DNA of 57,220 nucleotides, taken from assembly GCA_903838415.1 (NCBI GenBank), contig CAILYI010000170.1:1-57220 (forward strand), in the 5' to 3' direction. The translations under genes and the position numbers were made by a program. Every line of letters starts with the position of its first letter. The first letter of the stretch is position 1. The notes below the pieces were generated by a model, which did no database searches, was not told the DNA's origin, and was given only the letters and a program-made list of their open reading frames with translations. The DNA is from an uncultured Anaerolineae bacterium. GTDB taxonomy: Bacteria; Chloroflexota; Anaerolineae; Anaerolineales; Villigracilaceae. Of the stretch, positions 8,614-17,450 are shown piece after piece.

Positions 8614-9768
8614 CTACGGAGCCATCGTCACTTCGAGAATTGGAACTGTAGCATCCGCTTTTTCTTTAGAAGGAATGGTGATCTGCCCATCCGCGCCAGT
8701 TGCGATCAAAATCAGGCCCAAATTAGTATCAGGGTTGGTCACCCATTTCTGAACCAGCACCTTGACATCCAACTGCACCCAACAGCCAGCCAGTGTAGTT
8801 GTGCTGATAATCGGAGCGGCAGGATTGAAATCACCACCAGCGGTCCAGGGTTGTTGAAATTGGGCTTGCCGCCAGGTCGCATTTGATTCGCTCCAGGCAC
8901 GAAGTGGCTCATATAAGAAAATAGTTGCACCGCTGGTTGTGGCAATATTGAAAAAGAGTTTTGCTGAAGAGACGGTGCCAGATGAGGGCAGGTCGAACAT
9001 CATCAGAATACGCTGGTCACCGTTGTTATTCGAACGAATGTACAGAGTGTCATCAGAACCATGATTGGTGGTATCCGCCGCAGATTCAATCCAAGTATCG
9101 GCTGTAGGCTTCAAAACAGCCGCACCAGGAGCAGTAGCACCACAAACAACCGGGGTAATGGTGGAGGTAGGCGTAGCAGTAAAGGTTGCAGTCACTGTGG
9201 GAGTCGGGGTGGCGGTAGTAGTGACGGTAGAATTCGGCGTCAAGGTTGCGGTGGAAGTTGCGGTGGAGGTTGGCGCAGTTGCCGTGATAGTAGGCGTTCT
9301 TGTGAAAATCGGGGTGGATGATTTGTAAACATACGGGATGGGTGATTTAAACACATACGGCGTATTCGTCTTAACGAGCGAGAACGGAGTCGATGTCCAA
9401 ATAATGGAATAAATCGTGGGACTCGGCGCGGGCAATGTGCCATAAGGCGTGATGGATGGCGCAACAAACACGGTGCCGCTCGCTGTGATACTGATCGGTT
9501 GGGCCGTCATCGTCTGAAGGTTGGCCTGCGTGGAAGTCTGTGCTCCTGCTGTTCCAATCATGGAAGTTTTAGTTGCAGCGGGCGTACGCGTTGCAGAAAT
9601 ACTGGGAGAGGGCGTTGGGCTGGCTTTCCGTGGTGCGCCAACGAAGGCAAATCCCATCACAAAGGCCACAAATAAAATCCCACCGATGAACAGAAATACC
9701 AGCAAGATAACTGCATCCCCTGAAACCCCATCCGGGGGAATAAGCTTGGGCTTGAAGGAGTTTTTCAT
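8614..9768 (-). CDS. Membrane-anchored Thr/Pro-rich protein with C-terminal DNRLRE domain
   Basis: 384 residues. A short cytoplasmic start is followed by one membrane helix (about 20-42, VILLVFLFIGGILFVAFV). Residues 48-210 are a low-complexity Ser/Thr/Pro/Ala linker, probably extended and glycosylated, with TPTPT-like runs. The C-terminal part (about 215-384) is a DNRLRE-type beta-sandwich: VLKPTADTWIES, GSDDTLYIRSNN, RILMMFDL, SAKLFF and WSESNATW are typical of this family, found in surface and carbohydrate-related proteins. A surface adhesin or matrix role is inferred; no enzyme motif is seen. The promoter at 9891-9919 on the same strand would give a leader of about 115 bases. AGG in a weak ribosome site lies before the ATG. 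Confidence 0.8.
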   Translation of the reverse strand: MKNSFKPKLIPPDGVSGDAVILLVFLFIGGILFVAFVMGFAFVGAPRKASPTPSPSISATRTPAATKTSMIGTAGAQTSTQANLQTMTAQPISITASGTVFVAPSITPYGTLPAPSPTIYSIIWTSTPFSLVKTNTPYVFKSPIPYVYKSSTPIFTRTPTITATAPTSTATSTATLTPNSTVTTTATPTPTVTATFTATPTSTITPVVCGATAPGAAVLKPTADTWIESAADTTNHGSDDTLYIRSNNNGDQRILMMFDLPSSGTVSSAKLFFNIATTSGATIFLYEPLRAWSESNATWRQAQFQQPWTAGGDFNPAAPIISTTTLAGCWVQLDVKVLVQKWVTNPDTNLGLILIATGADGQITIPSKEKADATVPILEVTMAP

Positions 9769-9890
9769 AGGTGCCTTTTTGGTTGTACCGGTTCTTTCTC
9801 AATTCTGAGTCATTCAAATTGGCGGAGGCAGTCTCAATCACTACCTGACAATAAAACCATCTGCCGTGGCGGCTTTCAACTTCACCCTTT

Positions 9891-9919
9891 ATTATGCCTT
9901 AATTTGGAAGAACTCACAA
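9891..9919 (-). promoter_or_regulatory. Predicted sigma-70 promoter for the DNRLRE gene
   Basis: On the minus strand TTGTGA (9919-9914) and CATAAT (9896-9891) are separated by 17 bases. It lies in the AT-rich gap 9769-10125, which otherwise holds the divergent sufR-like promoter. Confidence 0.5.
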
Positions 9920-9951
9920 CTGCTGTATATTTATGATATTTATCTATTATA

Positions 9952-9980
9952 TTGACAAAGAAAAACGAGACTGATATACT
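9952..9980 (+). promoter_or_regulatory. Near-consensus sigma-70 promoter of the SufR-like operon
   Basis: A perfect TTGACA (9952-9957) is followed after exactly 17 bases by TATACT (9975-9980). The start point would be near 9987, about 140 bases before the ATG at 10126. CGGTT occurs twice just downstream (around 10000-10018) and is a candidate operator half-site, unproven. Confidence 0.8.
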
Positions 9981-10125
9981 CCGATTATAAAATACCCCGG
10001 TTACAAATTTCGGTTTTCCAATTCAAAGTCAAAAAGCGCCATTTATGACCGCGAGGGTATAGCTTTTACAGGAAGAACCATCTACGCCCTGCTCAATCGA
10101 TGAGAAACGGGCAAAAAGCCAACCT

Positions 10126-10749
10126 ATGAAAAGTACGCGCGATCGAATTTTACAGACCCTTTTGCGACACCCTCGCTCGACAGTTATCGAAATTGCCGAG
10201 GCTGTGAGCATTAATCCCATCTCCGTCCGTCATCATCTGTCCAATTTACAAGTTGAAGCCCTGGCAACGGCAGAAGAAGAACGTCATGGCGTGGGACGTC
10301 CGCGCCTGGTCTATTTCCTGACCGAAAGCGGGTTGGAAAAATTCCCAACCCGTTACCTGCGCCTGACATCGCGAATTTTAACTCAGATGAAAGATAAGCT
10401 CCCCCAACCGATGGTCAGCGAAATGTTCAGAGAAGTGGCCACAGCCATGGCAGATGAGCATACAGCCGAATTCAAAGGGCTGAATGTGGAAGAACGTCTC
10501 GATGTGATGAAGGACCTGCTGGCCGAGGAAGGCTTTGTCATCGAATGGGAAAAGCTTGGCACGGAATATCACATCCACGAAATCACCTGTCCCTACCTGC
10601 AAGTTGGCCAGGATCACCCCGAAGTCTGCACCGTTGACCAGACGCTGATTTCCAGGATGTTGGCGGTACCTGTCAACAAAATCCAATGTATTTTGAGTGG
10701 CGCTTCGCATTGTACGTACGTTGTCAAAAATATTGCTGTGGAGAATTAA
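10126..10749 (+). CDS. SufR-like Fe-S-sensing transcriptional regulator
   Basis: 207 residues. The N-terminal winged helix (about 1-75) reads ILQTLLRHPRSTVIEIAE, then SVRHHLSNLQ as recognition helix and the wing GVGRPRLVYFLTESG, typical of the DeoR/ArsR-like SufR group. The C-terminal half contains four cysteines: CPY with a second Cys after exactly 12 residues, then another after 19 and one after 7 in HCTYV. SufR proteins bind a [4Fe-4S] cluster here and repress Fe-S assembly genes. The gene is followed 3 bases later by a MIP18/SufT-like gene, which supports an Fe-S homeostasis role. The full suf operon is not in the window. Autoregulation from the strong upstream promoter is plausible but not shown. 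Confidence 0.82.
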   Translation: MKSTRDRILQTLLRHPRSTVIEIAEAVSINPISVRHHLSNLQVEALATAEEERHGVGRPRLVYFLTESGLEKFPTRYLRLTSRILTQMKDKLPQPMVSEMFREVATAMADEHTAEFKGLNVEERLDVMKDLLAEEGFVIEWEKLGTEYHIHEITCPYLQVGQDHPEVCTVDQTLISRMLAVPVNKIQCILSGASHCTYVVKNIAVEN

Positions 10750-10752
10750 TCA

Positions 10753-11100
10753 ATGACCGATGAACCAGTAAACACCGTTAAGTGGACAATTCACGACACC
10801 CATCCAGAAATTGTCGAAACCGTCCGCGCCAGCCTGTCGGAAGTGGTTGACCCGGAGATTGGCATGACCATCATCCAGCTTGGCCTCATCCGCAATGTTG
10901 AAATTGACGGCGAAATTGCCCGCTTGAAGATGATTTTGACCACCCCCTTCTGTCCTTATGGCCCGGCCATGGTCGATATGACGCGCCAGAAGGCCCAGGA
11001 AGGCCTGAAAATGCCCGTGACAGTGGAAATGGGCATGGATGTTTGGGACTTCTCCATGATGGAAGACCCATCAGCGCTGGATTGGGGTTTGTACGCCTGA
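10753..11100 (+). CDS. MIP18/DUF59 family Fe-S assembly factor (SufT-like)
   Basis: 115 residues, the usual length. The DUF59 core is clear: VVDPEIGMTIIQLGLI and the Cys-bearing LTTPFCPYGPAM. Proteins of this family (SufT, PaaD-like, human FAM96) help to insert Fe-S clusters into target enzymes. It is tightly coupled to the SufR-like gene (3 bases) and followed by a strong terminator, so the two genes form a bicistronic unit. Given the many ferredoxin-type enzymes in this window (IorAB, two AORs, LutB), local clients are easy to imagine but not demonstrated. Confidence 0.85.
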   Translation: MTDEPVNTVKWTIHDTHPEIVETVRASLSEVVDPEIGMTIIQLGLIRNVEIDGEIARLKMILTTPFCPYGPAMVDMTRQKAQEGLKMPVTVEMGMDVWDFSMMEDPSALDWGLYA

Positions 11101-11120
11101 CAGTTTTTTCGAAATACGGA

Positions 11121-11160
11121 TTCGGGGTTGTGGGTTTTCCCACAGCCCCGAATTTTTCTT
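11121..11160 (+). terminator. Rho-independent terminator after the SufR/SufT-like pair
   Basis: 14-bp stem (TTCGGGGTTGTGGG with CCCACAGCCCCGAA, one G-T pair), TTTT loop, then a run of Ts from 11153. Confidence 0.9.
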
Positions 11161-11281
11161 TAACCGCGGTTTTCCATCCAGCAGCCTGCGAAAACCGGCT
11201 GAAATGTCATATTTATCGCTGATATTTGTAATCTCATTGCGGTTATGCCAGTTTTTATTTTTCGTTTCCGATCTGCGTGCT

Positions 11282-11287
11282 TATAAT
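11282..11287 (+). promoter_or_regulatory. -10 box before iorAB
   Basis: Perfect TATAAT, 43 bases before the ATG at 11331. No good -35 is visible at the expected distance. The gene also has a clear AGGAG ribosome site. Confidence 0.45.
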
Positions 11288-11330
11288 TACAAAATTCCTT
11301 CGTCACTTGATTTTCCAGGAGACTTGTAAA

Positions 11331-13874
11331 ATGAAAAATACTGTCAAGCAGTTGTGCGAAGCCCCCGCCGGGCAGGCTGAAATTTTACAGGGCAATATGG
11401 CGTTTGCCACCGGCTGCGTGCGCGGCGGCATCCATGCCGCGGATGGCTACCCGGGCACGCCCAGTTCGGAAGTGATTGACAAGGGCCTGTCGCAGGTGCA
11501 GGATATGCTCAAGGTCGGCTGGTCGGTCAATGAAGCGGTGGCCGCCGCGGTGGGGCATGGTCATTCGATGGCCGGGCGCGACTGCGTCGTCACCATGAAG
11601 ATTCCCGGCCTGTTCCAGGCTGGTGATATTTTCACCAGCGGCGCCCTGTTCGTGCAGCAGCGCGGCGCGCTGGTCTATTACATCGCCAGTGATTTCACGC
11701 CCAGTTCCACCCAGCACACGCTTGACCCGCGTTATTTGTTCAAGAGTTGTTTCGTGCCGGTGTTTGAGCCGCGCAATCATCAGGAAATGCACGAAGCCGC
11801 GGCGCTGGCGGTGGAAATCTCGCGCGCGTACAAGACCCAGGTGGTGGTGATGCCCAACGGCAATCTGTGCCACAGCGAGGGATTGGTGCATCTGATGCCC
11901 ACGCAGCAGCGCGAACCCGTCCAAATGCCGGAAAGCCTGAAGTCTTTCAACGTGCTGCCGAACGTGGCGCGCAAAAACTATGACGTTGTCATGGCCGAAC
12001 GCATGCCGGCCCTGCTCGAAATGGTCGAGAGCAGTCCGCTCAATAAATGGGAAAAAGGCTCCGGGACTGGCAAAAAAGTGGGCGTGATCACCTACGGCGT
12101 CGGCGACATGTACGTGCGCGAAGTCAAGGCCACGCTGGGCGCGGACTTTGATCTCCTGTCGCTGGCCTTCACCAACCCGCTGCCGATGAAATTGATCCGC
12201 GAATTCTGCCAGTCGATTGACGGCGAGATTGTCGTGATCGAGGACGGCTACCGCTATCTGCAGGAAGTGATCGAAAACAGCGGATTCCAGGTCAGCGGGA
12301 AGGAACCTTTCAGCGCGCTGACCGAATGGAGCCCGGCGCTGGTCGCCGAAAAGCTGGGACTGTTGACTCTCGAAAAGAAATCCGTCGCTGCGCCGGTGGG
12401 ACGCCCGCCCATCATCTGCGCCGGGTGCCCGTATCGCCTGTTCGCCGGGGAAATTTCCCTGCTTAAGAAGAAAAAGATGCTCGATGTGGTCTTCGGCGAC
12501 ATCGGCTGCAACACCCTGCTGTATTTTATGAACGCGCTCGATACCGGCCTGGCGATGGGCGCCAGCGAATCTGAGCGACTCGGCTACGTTTTCTCCCGCC
12601 CCGAACAGGCCGGGCGCTGCCTGAGCGTGATCGGCGACGGAACAGAATGTCACAGCGGCATGGACGCCACCCGCAACTCGGTCTACCGCAACATGCCCGG
12701 CGTGAAAGTCATTCTGGATAATTCCTGGGCCGGGATGACCGGCGGACAGCCCTCGCCGACCTCCCCCGCAAACCTGGCCGGTGAGACGATGCGCTTCAGC
12801 CTGACGGAATCGCTCAAGGCGCACGGCGCAAAGGTCGTTTCGGTGGGCGCTTACGACAAGAAAAACTTGCGCGCGGCGCTCAAAACCGCCCTGGCGGACG
12901 CGGATAAAGGCGTCTACACCACCATCGTGGTCGCGGATGGGGCCTGCGTGCAAAAAGTGGAGGCCAGCTCGCAGCGCGTGCTGGTGGAACCGGATGTCTG
13001 CAAAAAGTGCAACGCCTGCCTGGTTTGCCCCGGCATCGAACTCAACGCGGATGGCATCCCGGTGGTCAACAACCTGTGCAGCGGCTGCGGCGGATCATCC
13101 CCAGCCTGCGTGCAGATGTGCCCGACCAACGTGCTCAAGGCAGTTGATCTGAAAGACCTGAACCTGCCCGCCCTGCCCAAATTAGCCGAACCGCCGCACG
13201 AAATTGAATTGCCCGTTCTGGACAAGGCCAGCTTCCCGGCGCGACTCTCGCTCGCCATCCGCGGCGTGGGTGGACAGGGCAACCTGTTCTTTGGCAGCGT
13301 CATGTCGAAACTGGCTTTCCTGGCCGGGTACGGCGAAAAGAACGTCATCAAGGGCGAGACGCATGGCATGGCCCAGATGGGCGGCCCCGTCATCAGCACT
13401 TTTGGCTGCGGCGATGTCATCAGCCCGGTGCTGCTGCCCGGAACGGCGGACTGCCTGATCGTGATGGAAAAAAGCGAGGTGCTGCGCCCCGGTTTCCTGG
13501 AAATGCTCAAACCCGGCGGGACGATCATCCTGGCCGACACCAAAATCATCCCGCACGGCCTGCCCGAAGATCAATATCCAACCGATGCGCAGATTCACGC
13601 CAGCCTGAGCGGTTACCACGTCATCGAATTGGATGTTCTCGGCAAAGCGCTGGAACTGGGCGACCGCAGCGGACGCACCGCCAACGTGGTCATGATGGGC
13701 ATCCTGAGCACCCTGCCGCCCTTTAACGTCTTCCCGTCGGAATTGTGGCTCAAGGCACTCAAGAACGCCAATTCCAAGCCAGCCGTCTGGGCGGGCAATT
13801 ATGTCGCCTTCTATACGGGCCGCGAACTGGCTGAAACGATCGAAGCCCCGGCCCAGCCCGAACCTGTCAAATAG
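11331..13874 (+). CDS. iorAB: Indolepyruvate:ferredoxin oxidoreductase, fused alpha and beta subunits
   Basis: 847 residues from the ATG at 11331, chosen for the AGGAG 10 bases upstream. It oxidatively decarboxylates aryl pyruvates (from Trp, Phe, Tyr transamination) to aryl-acetyl-CoA, reducing ferredoxin. The IorA part comes first: pyrimidine-binding half with YPGTPSSE, then the TPP domain with GDGT at residues 435-438. Two [4Fe-4S] ferredoxin motifs follow, C557-x2-C560-x2-C563-x2-C566 and C583-x2-C586-x6-C593-x3-C597. The beta subunit (IorB) is joined directly, about 640-835, with IRGVGGQGNLFFGSV and KGETHGMAQMGGPV. IorA and IorB are usually separate genes; the fusion saves a second start. 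Followed by an ABC-F gene with no visible terminator between. Confidence 0.92.
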   Translation: MKNTVKQLCEAPAGQAEILQGNMAFATGCVRGGIHAADGYPGTPSSEVIDKGLSQVQDMLKVGWSVNEAVAAAVGHGHSMAGRDCVVTMKIPGLFQAGDIFTSGALFVQQRGALVYYIASDFTPSSTQHTLDPRYLFKSCFVPVFEPRNHQEMHEAAALAVEISRAYKTQVVVMPNGNLCHSEGLVHLMPTQQREPVQMPESLKSFNVLPNVARKNYDVVMAERMPALLEMVESSPLNKWEKGSGTGKKVGVITYGVGDMYVREVKATLGADFDLLSLAFTNPLPMKLIREFCQSIDGEIVVIEDGYRYLQEVIENSGFQVSGKEPFSALTEWSPALVAEKLGLLTLEKKSVAAPVGRPPIICAGCPYRLFAGEISLLKKKKMLDVVFGDIGCNTLLYFMNALDTGLAMGASESERLGYVFSRPEQAGRCLSVIGDGTECHSGMDATRNSVYRNMPGVKVILDNSWAGMTGGQPSPTSPANLAGETMRFSLTESLKAHGAKVVSVGAYDKKNLRAALKTALADADKGVYTTIVVADGACVQKVEASSQRVLVEPDVCKKCNACLVCPGIELNADGIPVVNNLCSGCGGSSPACVQMCPTNVLKAVDLKDLNLPALPKLAEPPHEIELPVLDKASFPARLSLAIRGVGGQGNLFFGSVMSKLAFLAGYGEKNVIKGETHGMAQMGGPVISTFGCGDVISPVLLPGTADCLIVMEKSEVLRPGFLEMLKPGGTIILADTKIIPHGLPEDQYPTDAQIHASLSGYHVIELDVLGKALELGDRSGRTANVVMMGILSTLPPFNVFPSELWLKALKNANSKPAVWAGNYVAFYTGRELAETIEAPAQPEPVK

Positions 13875-13985
13875 AGAAGCAAGCTGCAAAGACGCCAAAA
13901 ACCATCGGGACGTCCTCTATGACTCTATGACCTATGACTCTTTGATCGTTAACCCGCCCCTGAAACCCGGAACCTGATCTCTGAA

Positions 13986-15986
13986 ATGTCCCTTATCACC
14001 GTTTCAAACCTGACCAAATCCTTCGGCGCCCGTGATATCTTCGCGGGGCTGTCTTTCGGCATCGAAAAAGGCGCGCGGCTCGGCATCGTTGGGCCGAACG
14101 GCGTCGGCAAGACCTCGCTCCTGCGCATCCTGGCCGGGGAAGATGAAGCATCCTCGGGCAGCTTCCACAAGTCACGCGGCATTCGGATTGGCTATCTCTC
14201 CCAGGAAGCCGACTTCCAAATGTCCGGCACGCTCTGGGATATGTGCGAAACCGTTTTCGACGACATCATCCAGCAGCAGGAAGAACTCAACCGCCTCGAA
14301 CATCAAATGGCGGATGGCGACGCCGAAGTGCTGGAAAGGTATGGCCTGCTCCAGCATGAATTTGAACGGCGCGGCGGCTACAGCTACCAGACGCGCATCC
14401 GCCAGGTTTTAACGGGACTCGGCTTCAGCCTGGAAGCCTACAGCCTCAGCCTCGATCACCTTTCCGGCGGACAGCGCACGCGCGCCTTCCTGGCGCGGCT
14501 GCTGCTTTCCGATCCCGATCTGCTGCTGCTCGACGAACCCACCAATCATCTCGACATCGCCGCCGTCGAATGGCTGGAAGGGTATCTCAGCCAGTGGGAG
14601 GGCGCGGCGGTGATCGTCTCGCACGACCGCTATTTTCTCGATAAAGCCGCCAACGGCATCCTTGAGATGACCGCGGCGGGCATTGAAGAATATCGCGGCA
14701 ACTACAGCCACTACCTGCGCCAACGCCAGGAACGCTGGGAGCGCCGTTTCGAAGTCTTTGAGAGTGAAAAAGAAAAGCTCGTCAAAGACATGGAATACAT
14801 CAAGAAGAACATCGCCGGGCAGAATACCCTGCAGGCCAAGGGCAAGCTCAAACGCCTGACGCGCACCATCCAGGCCATTGAACAGGTAGGCATGGATGCG
14901 GCCATCAACTCCAACTGGATCCAGCTGGATGTGGAAACCAGCACCAGCCCCTTCGGCGTGGAAGAAGCCGATCGCCGCGTGCGCGCCCTGCACCTGCCCA
15001 ACATCCGCCCGCCACAGCTGCACCTGCACCTGCGCGCCGAACAGCGCTCCGGTGAACTGGTCATCCGCTCGCGTGACCTGCAAGTGGGCTGGCCCGATAA
15101 GCCGCTCTTTTCCACGCCGGATATTGAACTGCGCCGCACCGATTGCGCCGCGCTGATCGGCCCCAACGGCGCGGGAAAAAGCACCTTTCTCAAGACCATC
15201 CTCGGCCAACTCGCGCCGCTGCAAGGCGAAGTCATCCTTGGCGCGGCCCTGCAAATCGGCTATTTTGCCCAGGCCCACGAAGGCCTGAACCCGGCCAACA
15301 CCCTCATCCAGGAAATCCAGGCCGCCGCGCCCAACATGCTGATGGCCGACGCGCGCCAATACCTGGGCAAATTCCTGTTCAGCGGAGACGACGCCTTCAA
15401 AAAGGTCGAAGTGCTCTCGGGCGGCGAACGTGGACGCCTGGCGCTGGCCAAGCTGGCGCAGCAGGACACCAATCTGCTGCTGCTCGACGAACCCACCAAC
15501 CACCTCGACATCCCCTCGCAGGAAATCCTTGAGCAGGTGCTCGAAGCCTACGCCGGAACCATCCTGCTCGTCACCCATGATCGCTACCTGGTGGATGCGC
15601 TGGCGACTCAAATCTGGGAGATTCAACCGGACGAATCGACGCTCTCGCTCTTCAAGGGTACCTACTCCCAGATGCGCGAGGAACGGGAACGCCTCGCTGC
15701 CTACGCCGCACAGGATGAAGCCGCCAACCGCCAGGCCGAAACCTCTCGCAAACCCACCCCCGGACGCGCCAACCCCGCTTCGAAAGACGAACGCCGTCGA
15801 CAGGCCCGCCTGCAAGAACTCGAAAACCAGATCGCCGCCCACGAAGCGCGCCTGGCCGAAATCAGCCGCAAACTGGAAAACCGCGCCGTCGACCCCGGCG
15901 AAGTAGTCAAACTCGGCAAGGAATACCAAACCGTGCAAAGTGAAATGGACGAAAAACTATCGCAGTGGGAAGGCATACAGGAATAG
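13986..15986 (+). CDS. ABC-F family ATPase (Uup/YheS/YdiF-like)
   Basis: 666-residue soluble twin-ATPase without membrane segments. The first nucleotide-binding domain has Walker A GPNGVGKTS (about 40), signature LSGGQRTR and Walker B LLLLDEPTNHLD; the second has GPNGAGKST, LSGGERGR and again LLLLDEPTNHLD. The linker between them (about 250-340, rich in Glu, Lys and Arg) is the P-site tRNA interaction motif of ABC-F proteins. The C-terminus (about 590-666) is a charged coiled coil like that of Uup, which binds nucleic acid. These proteins act on stalled ribosomes, and some confer antibiotic resistance by ribosome protection; nothing here shows which. A good ribosome binding site is not seen before the ATG. 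A terminator follows 25 bases after the stop. Confidence 0.9.
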   Translation: MSLITVSNLTKSFGARDIFAGLSFGIEKGARLGIVGPNGVGKTSLLRILAGEDEASSGSFHKSRGIRIGYLSQEADFQMSGTLWDMCETVFDDIIQQQEELNRLEHQMADGDAEVLERYGLLQHEFERRGGYSYQTRIRQVLTGLGFSLEAYSLSLDHLSGGQRTRAFLARLLLSDPDLLLLDEPTNHLDIAAVEWLEGYLSQWEGAAVIVSHDRYFLDKAANGILEMTAAGIEEYRGNYSHYLRQRQERWERRFEVFESEKEKLVKDMEYIKKNIAGQNTLQAKGKLKRLTRTIQAIEQVGMDAAINSNWIQLDVETSTSPFGVEEADRRVRALHLPNIRPPQLHLHLRAEQRSGELVIRSRDLQVGWPDKPLFSTPDIELRRTDCAALIGPNGAGKSTFLKTILGQLAPLQGEVILGAALQIGYFAQAHEGLNPANTLIQEIQAAAPNMLMADARQYLGKFLFSGDDAFKKVEVLSGGERGRLALAKLAQQDTNLLLLDEPTNHLDIPSQEILEQVLEAYAGTILLVTHDRYLVDALATQIWEIQPDESTLSLFKGTYSQMREERERLAAYAAQDEAANRQAETSRKPTPGRANPASKDERRRQARLQELENQIAAHEARLAEISRKLENRAVDPGEVVKLGKEYQTVQSEMDEKLSQWEGIQE

Positions 15987-16011
15987 TCCACGCCTCCAAA
16001 ATAACAGATCG

Positions 16012-16044
16012 AACAGCCCGTCTCTCAAAGACGGGCTGTTTTGA
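16012..16044 (+). terminator. Rho-independent terminator after the ABC-F gene
   Basis: 12-bp stem AACAGCCCGTCT / AGACGGGCTGTT with a 5-base loop and a short T run at 16039-16042. Confidence 0.85.
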
Positions 16045-16070
16045 TACAGCTGCGCGCCGTGATTGAGGGC

Positions 16071-16106
16071 AGGTGACTGTCAGTTTGCAACTGACAGTCA
16101 CCTTTT
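16071..16106. repeat. Perfect 15-bp inverted repeat (hairpin)
   Basis: AGGTGACTGTCAGTT and its exact complement AACTGACAGTCACCT are separated by only 3 bases and followed by TTT. It lies 27 bases after the ABC-F terminator, so it is either a second terminator or a dispersed palindromic repeat. Confidence 0.75.
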
Positions 16107-16137
16107 GATTTCTACGGATCGTAAAACGATTCTTACA

Positions 16138-16242
16138 GGTGTTGAAGTGTTTTTTTTGGGTGTAGCAATGGTTTCTGCGGGTGTAGAAGTGATTTCTGCG
16201 GGTGTTAAGATGATTTCTTTGGGTGTTGAAATGGTTTCTGCG
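16138..16242. repeat. Five tandem 21-bp repeats
   Basis: Five direct units of 21 bases at 16138, 16159, 16180, 16201 and 16222, each starting GGTGT and most ending TTTCTGCG. The units vary at a few places, mainly inside the AAGTG block. Translated on the + strand they give seven-residue repeats (GVxxVSA), but no convincing gene carries them. The stretch 16243-16410 next to it shows nothing recognisable. Confidence 0.85.
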
Positions 16243-16410
16243 GGTGGTCGGACCCTTTTACCGCGCATTTTGCGCAAGCCCGCTCAGCCCTTCCTAATTT
16301 CTTATTTTCATGCTAAAAACCTGGCCCGCTTGGCGGCTGGGTGGTAAAGGGTTTGAACGCTTGCCAACCAACCAGCATCCGGTAGCAAACTCACCCATAT
16401 CCACCATCAT

Positions 16411-16450
16411 AAAAGGATGAATGCCCCTGCTTGCAGGCATTCATCCTTTT
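16411..16450. terminator. Hairpin terminator region
   Basis: Perfect 15-bp inverted repeat AAAAGGATGAATGCC / GGCATTCATCCTTTT with a 10-base loop. A's on the left give a T run for the minus-strand DUF5666 gene, which ends at 16569; about 120 bases lie between. The gap 16451-16568 also holds short CAAGC repeats (16528-16560). Confidence 0.65.
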
Positions 16451-16568
16451 GCTAAATATTCCTGGTTAATTTATCGCCACTCGGAAACGGACTGCGCCCC
16501 AACAGGTTACTGAACCCGGGTAAGCGTGGATCAGTCAAGTCAAGCCAAGCCAAGCCTTCAAATTGGGC

Positions 16569-17339
16569 TTACTTGACTTCGACCTTGCTCGCGAGCATGG
16601 TTCCCGCGAGATACTTCGCTTCCACCCTGTCACCCACCAGCAGGCTGGCCAGAGTGACACTGACGCCGCGCCGGGTGATGTAGGTGCTGGCATTCACAGT
16701 GAGAGTCACACTCGCTCCGCCGCGATACGGTGTCACCGTCAGGCTGCCCGCAACGGCATCCACCGCCACAACGCTCCCCTTCAATTCCACCAGATTGAGT
16801 TTGGCCTCGATAGTGCTGGCCTGCAGCGTCACGGGCGAATACTTCGCCTCCACCAGGTCGCCAACCTGCAAATCGACGATGGTCGCAGCGCGGCCCAGGC
16901 GTTTGATGTAGGTACTGGCAGTGACCACCAGCGTCACGCTTGCGCCGCCGCGCGATGAGGTAACTGTGACGGTATTGGCAGCAGTATCCACCGCCGCAAT
17001 GCTGCCCTTCAATTCCACCAGGTTCAGCTTGGCTTCGATCTTGCTAGCCACCAGCGTCCCGGGAGTGTACTTGGCTTCCACCAGGTCGCCGACTTGCAAA
17101 TCCGCGATGGTAGCCGTCCGGCCCAAACGGCGGAGATAGGTGCTGGCATTGACCACCAACGTCACATTTGCGCCGCCGCGTGACGGTGTCACGGTGACAG
17201 TGCTTGCGACAATATCCACCGCCGCAATCGAACCCTTGAGCTCAATACCCCGGCTGTCCGCGAAGGCGGGGGTGGCAGAAGCCAACATACCGAAAACAAT
17301 GAAAAGACTGATGAGTGTGTTCATACCTTTTTTAATCAT
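16569..17339 (-). CDS. Secreted protein with three tandem DUF5666 repeats
   Basis: 256 residues from the ATG at 17339, chosen because AGGAGG lies just upstream and the first 27 residues form a signal peptide (MIKKGMNTLISLFIVFG to PAFA). The mature part is three repeats of about 76 residues, each running ELKGSIAAVD, VTVTP, RGGASVTL, ASTYI, LQVGDLVEAKY and ASKIEAKLN. DUF5666 units are small beta-barrel modules of unknown function in secreted proteins. The repeat units are close enough in sequence that recent internal duplication is likely. No partner gene is evident; the neighbour nnr is separated by its own terminator. Confidence 0.82.
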   Translation of the reverse strand: MIKKGMNTLISLFIVFGMLASATPAFADSRGIELKGSIAAVDIVASTVTVTPSRGGANVTLVVNASTYLRRLGRTATIADLQVGDLVEAKYTPGTLVASKIEAKLNLVELKGSIAAVDTAANTVTVTSSRGGASVTLVVTASTYIKRLGRAATIVDLQVGDLVEAKYSPVTLQASTIEAKLNLVELKGSVVAVDAVAGSLTVTPYRGGASVTLTVNASTYITRRGVSVTLASLLVGDRVEAKYLAGTMLASKVEVK

Positions 17340-17450
17340 ATTTCCTCCTGAATTACCTGCGGTGAATAGAGATTGTCTTATGAAAAACGCACTTACCTGG
17401 CGAATATAACTATCAGTCGTTTTCATGCGGAAAAAGTTACGCCGCCGGCA

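Noticed and set aside
11385..12953. 522-codon open frame antisense to iorAB
   Set aside because: Shadow of a G+C-rich gene; His/Gln/Arg-biased protein without domain, on the opposite strand of a well-supported enzyme.
14409..15938. 509-codon frame antisense to the ABC-F gene
   Set aside because: Shadow frame; sense frame has two complete ATPase domains.
16138..16242. CRISPR-like array
   Set aside because: Units are contiguous without spacers and diverge; no cas genes.
16063..16347. Small + strand frame over the 21-bp repeats
   Set aside because: No ribosome site, begins inside a hairpin, no known fold; the repeat itself is reported.
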